The notes beneath the pieces were generated by a model that worked only from the letters and a program-made list of their open reading frames with translations, searched no databases and was not told the origin of the DNA. The translations under genes and the position numbers were made by a program. DNA of 20,921 nt from Strongylocentrotus pallidus (taxonomy: Eukaryota; Echinodermata; Echinoidea; Camarodonta; Strongylocentrotidae). Positions 11,607 to 17,600 of the stretch are shown here, piece after piece. Positions within the stretch are counted from its first letter, which is position 1, and each line of letters opens with the position of its first letter. The stretch covers positions 4,621,040 to 4,641,960 of the forward strand of contig JARBES010000131.1 in NCBI GenBank assembly GCA_030265145.1. Reading direction: 5' to 3'.

Positions 11607-14600
11607 AGCAATACTCACGGCAAGCAACCTCATCTTCTCCACCCGGACAATCTTCCTCGAAGTCACAGACAAATCTAGTCGGGATGCACTTGTTGGAAAG
11701 GCAACGGAACTCGCTCTCTGAACACTGCCTGAAAGCTGTAAATCACCGTGAAATAAATGATATATCCTTAAAAATAATGATAACAACAATTTTTCTTCAA
11801 TTTAAAATAACAATCATATTTAAATTGGAACGCGTAGTGGACTTGTATATTTAATTTACGTAAAATTTTATACACTATACAAGCCCATGTAAATTACATT
11901 GATTTTGTGATCAGAACGTAGGAGTAAAGTAAACAAACATTATTGGTGCCAATTTGAGGAGGCAAATTTAATTCAATAAGACTTTTGGACGATTCGGTAC
12001 TCTACAGGTTTAATATATACGTACTACAAGCTTGTTCATCTGAATTGTCTCCGCAGTCATTGTCAAAGTCACACACCCAACGTTGAGGGACGCAACCTCC
12101 ATCGGTACACTGGAACTCGCCAACCTCACAGGTGGCAGTTTCTACGAGAAAGAAAAAACACGAAATGTTTTATGAAATAACTGTAAATGGGTTTGTGTTC
12201 TCAAAACATACATTTCAATTTTCCATGTCCCAGGGAAACATTTCTTAAAGACAAATGGTACTCTTGCATGTTAACTTGATAAGCCACCGTCTTATTGGAG
12301 ACTGCAAATTTGCGATTGATTGGAGGAATAGCGATTGATTTTGGATCAATCGTAACTCTTTATAAGACGTGGCTCAGAAGTAGATTTGTGGTTCTAGAGA
12401 TGCGAATGATTAAACGATAGCACACTGGAAGAAACATGGTTGTATGATGTACAGAAGGAGGTAAGAGGATATAAACGATAAAAATTACTTTTAGGTCAAA
12501 TGGTGGGAATATTATACTTATTAATAAGATACTTATAAAAGTTCATGATGACATTCCAATTTGTGCTTACACAGTACTTCCAAATTTTCATCTGGTTATA
12601 AGTTCCGGCAGCCGTTGTCAACGCACTTGGCATTTCAACGAATAAATCTACCATGCATCCATTTAAAATCCGGGTCGAGAGAGTGGAAATTGTTAAATTA
12701 TTTGAAAAATACCAGGCTCGTATACTAACTTAAGCACCATGCGGAGATTCGATCATTTGAGAGTCAAGAAATGGATTACCATATACCAGGATGTATCCTT
12801 AACTTACTATAAGTACTATTCTTCGTCAGAGTTATCACGGCAAAGTTATCAATGGTAGAGTTTCGAACCCTCGGACTCTCGATTGTGAGTCTTATGAATG
12901 AACCACTGTACCACGATGCTACTTACCACATTGTTCTTCATCCGAGTTATCACGACAATCATCATAGCCATTGCACAAGGACCAGGACGGCACACAACGG
13001 TAATTGGACACACAGGAGAACCAACCGGTGGGGCAGGTTGTTTGAGACTCTGTAATCAATAAAAAAGATTCAAGATTCAAGATTCAAATAAGGTTTTATT
13101 CACGACTTGTCAAAAAGTCCAAAGACTAAAAATTCAAGTTTACATCAAACATACAATCATATAAAAAAAAACATATATTTATATATATTTAAAGAAAACA
13201 TAGCAAAATGAGAGAAGAAAAAATAAAATATATTTATATAAAATTGAATAAATGTTTGTATAAAGATACAAGTTCATGTTAACCTATCTACATTATGCCT
13301 ATCCTCTAGCTGTTGAAAATATTTCACAATTGCCTAGAGAATGTCTTGTTATGCATCAACTTATCGAATAATTCCTTTTTTTATCTCGATAAAAAATTCC
13401 TTTTTTGTTTCCCAGATAGTAAACAATCTATTTGTATTTTGGGGGTAATTCTTATATGCAACACAGTTTATGTTCTCTTCAAAAATGCAATAGGAATGGT
13501 TTTAGATTACGAAAATGCCGTGATGAAATGGAGCGGCTTCATTTTACTGTACACAAAAGTTTGTTGAATATTTAGATAAATGAAAACGTGTACAACTCGC
13601 GTTTTGGCGATCATAGTACTTGGTATTTCTTTGAAACTATTGTTTTGCTTTTGGTCATGTTGTTCAAGGATAACTGAATAAATCGTTAACGGAAACAAAG
13701 AAAATGTTCACGTTATCATAATGAAGTGGCCACTGCACTTCTCAATGTCACCAATTAAAGTAATAATGGTAATAATAAAAGATTAAAAATCAACTTACGA
13801 CACTCTCGTAGAGGTTCATCGCTGGCGTCACCGCAATCATTGTCCAGATCACACACCCATGTTTGTGGGATGCAATATCCTGTACCACACTGGAAATATC
13901 CTTCAGAACATTCTCTTTCAGCTAAGGAAGATATTGTGTAATACCAATACATAAGTACGGGGTAGTGTAAATGAGACACATCAAGAACTTAGTTTATACT
14001 CGGTCCGACCGTTACGCTAAACATTTGTGGGTTCAAATTTTAATATTTTACCATGGCAACCAAATGTTAGCAACATTGAAACATGTAGGGGTTCCCTCTA
14101 CAGCGAAACACAAAGCGCTCACTATTTTAGTTCAGGCTTTCTAAGTGTTTATTTTGTTCAATGTATACACATGACTCTCTTTAACAGATCAGGCTTAGCC
14201 AAACTACCGTACTGCGAGTCCAACTTTATATTTCATTCATAACACAACTAAGTGACACGATTCTCCCTTAAAGTTCAGTATTTGAACATCACCTACATCA
14301 TCATCTTTGAAAGATGGACCATTAATTACAATTACTTTCATTAGTTACAATTATTCTCATCACTCATTGACCGACCTCTACGTTTATCTCCAGGCCAACA
14401 TTACTCATCTCTTTCCTCACCAAATTTACAACTTATCTCCTATTAAATATATATTCAGTGAACTTACCACACACGTCCTGTACTTCATCGGAGCCATCGG
14501 GACAGTCATCGTCACCATTACAAGCTAGAACATGGTTGATACATGATCCCGTCCTGCATCGGAATTCCCATGGCTGACATATTGTATTATCTGGAGAAAA

Positions 14601-17600
14601 AAGAGTTAGAGAGAAAAGAGAAATAAGTTCTTTTATTCCATTCAAACTCTCTCTTCGTTTGCGACAGTGGTCGTAAAGAGAACAGTAGTAGAAATAAAGC
14701 ATTCCGTGACGGTAGCATATTACGCTTGTATGACTGATGGTCCGACATTTTCGCCGGTGGCATTTGCCTCGGGCTTTATTTTATCAGACCTTCGGGAAAG
14801 GGCCTGCAATTGGGTTTTAGGATATTTTTTTTAAACTTAAGTTTTTGGTTTAAGTACAGTGTTTGGCAAGGTTTGGAGTTTGAAATACGGTAATAGTGTT
14901 AAGTATTGATCTCTATTCCTAAACCAAAACGAATGTCCCCGAAGCATGTGTCTTCTGGGTTTCTAATCCAGATTTGACGATCTCAGTTCCTCATCATGTC
15001 AAAGAATAAAAACAAATGTATGCGGGTGGGGAGGGGATAGAGCGAGCCGCAACGGTCCTCCCAAAAGAACATTTGTGAAATTAAAATTGATTATACTCCG
15101 AGGGAACAGAATGCAGACGCTCCCCTTGCAAGATCTTGGAGGGCCCTGCCCCACCCCATTCTTCCTGACAAACCTGGATACGCCCCTGTAAGGATTCTTT
15201 CCAACGAAGCCGAGTAGGCATATACTTACTGCAGTGTACTTCGTCTGATCCATCCAAACAATTGGCCTCTCCATTGCAGAGTTCGGTGGAGGAAACACAG
15301 GCCGTATCGTCGCACTGGAAGGTCCTGTCAGGACAGTATCGTGTCGCTGTGACGGAAGGGAAGATGGAGAAGGTTTAAAATAAATGATGCTATTTGGCTA
15401 GATTTTCTAGATAGATTAGAGACGTAAGAACAATGAAAATGGTATAATATGTAAAGGAGGTAGTTTGGAGAAAGAGAGGAGAGAAGAGAAAGAGAGCGAG
15501 AGAGAGAGAAGAGAGAGAGAGCGAGAGAGAGAAGAGGGAGGGAGAGAAATATAATCGAAGAAAGCGTAATAATAATCAGCTACAAAGACAGAGAGGTAGA
15601 AAATATGCAAAGCAGTAATTCATGTCCTACCTTCACTTTGTGGACACTAAAATGTTATCGAAAATTATCATGTTTGATTTTCATCTCTGAAGAGAGAAAA
15701 AATTGTATTAAAAAACAACCTTAATCGAGCATCATAACCCTTTACTAGTCTTATCGCTCAGAAAGGACATCCCTCAACTACTGTTATATTTTTTCCTCTC
15801 TTTCTAGACAACTTACGACAATCCATCGGCTCGTCAGACCCATCGGCGCAATCAGCCTCCGTATCACATCGCCATGACAACGGGATGCATTTCTCCTGGT
15901 CCGCGCATGCGTACTGATTGGAAGAGCAGTCCACCAAACAGGTGACACGGTCCCGGTCAAGCACAAAGCTGTCCGGACAAGCACACGTGAAGGTCTGCCC
16001 TCCAGGGGCAATCAGGCACATGTGTGAACAGCCCCCGTTGTTGTTTCCGCAGGGGTTAACGAGAGCTGATAGAGAGACAAGTGTGAACAGTGTGAATAAA
16101 GACTTTATTTGAAGAAGAACAAAATGACGTTGTTCTGTCCTATCTATGCCCTTCAACGTCTTTAGCGCTTCGGTCATGAGATATTATTATTAAATGAACT
16201 ATTTTAAACTACGGGAACGGTTCTTACAATAAGACCAACATTATAATCCTATCAAGAACTAAGAAAAGATTTCCGATAACACAGGGAAAATGCTTATTTA
16301 ACTTAAATAAAACAATCATGTGAGTAAAGAATTTGATTGGTGATGAAAAGAGCCATACTTTGGTCCTGTCGTAGTGGATGGTAGATGTGTATGTCCATGG
16401 GAAGCTGAAGGGTTTCCAAGTAATCCATTCCGTTTCGACCCGTCAACTTGTTCAACCGATGAACGGTCCTGTGGTTCCAATCCGTCATGTAAACGAAGTT
16501 CTCAAATATGGAGAGAGCAAACGGGTGCGCTAGCGGTGTGCCGCGTGGTATCACGAGGTGAAGGTTTGTGCCGTCCAGATTCGAAAATCTAGGATCCGCA
16601 AAGAAAGAAAGACAGTGACAGATTAGTGTTTGGTGTTAGGACATAGCTACGGCCGATTAAAAGTTTGAAAAAATAGATGAGATATTTCCTCATCAATGTT
16701 CTCAACACAACCTACGAAAATACATCGGCTTCACCTATTTTCTTGGGAAGAGGAGGCAAGGTGACAACAAGTTGTACCTTTATAACTAATTTACTCATTC
16801 GAGATAAAACAAAGACAATATCCATGGGACAAGATGAGTAGAAAATGAGATCTTACAAAATTATCTTATTATCTTTTCATCGAAAGGAAGTCGAATTGAT
16901 GGGAATTTTTTCACACTGTTTTTTTTTTAGGTGGTACCTGACATTGTCACTCCAAACATGTATCCATACACGTCTAATACATTCGATCGCAACCATGAGA
17001 TGTAGTAGAATTAGTCCTAGATTATAATTATGCATACATTTTCATGAAATCGTTCACCTCTGCAGTTTTGGTAACACATTGATAGCTACAAATGTATTGC
17101 CTCCTTCAACACTCACCCTATATGATTGAGATGAGCATCACACCAATACAATCTCTCTGCAGCATAGTCTATGGTCAGACCGTTGGGGAAGACCATCTTG
17201 TTGTCATGGATACGGGTCTTATCCGTGCCATCCATGCCCACACGTCCAATATGGGCATCAAGACCCCAGTCGGTCCAGTAGACGTATCTGTGAATAAAGA
17301 CAGAGAATCCACACAGCATGTTATGGCATTGGCAATTTATTCACCTTTCAAAGAAGGAAACTCGGCGTATAGACTTTAAAAAAAAAATATATATTTTTCA
17401 TGAATCGTTTCAATTCTCTAAAGGAAAGGATACAACACTCGGAATGAAGCATACATTTTTATTTTCATGCATCGTTCCAATTATTTAAAGGAAACAACAC
17501 AACACTCGGAGTGAAGCAAGAACGCGCCACATAATAAGACTCTTTTAACTGTAAATGAAAAATGTTTGAGATGCTCATGAACTATTGCTTTAATGGCAAA

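Noticed and set aside
11136-11854. 217- and 107-residue open frames on opposite strands
   Set aside because: Both run through the GA satellites; their non-repetitive parts are the LDLa 7 exon or its antisense.
14999-15298. 99-residue minus-strand open frame
   Set aside because: It reads partly through the LDLa 2 exon in a wrong frame and partly through a possible repeat; no domain content.
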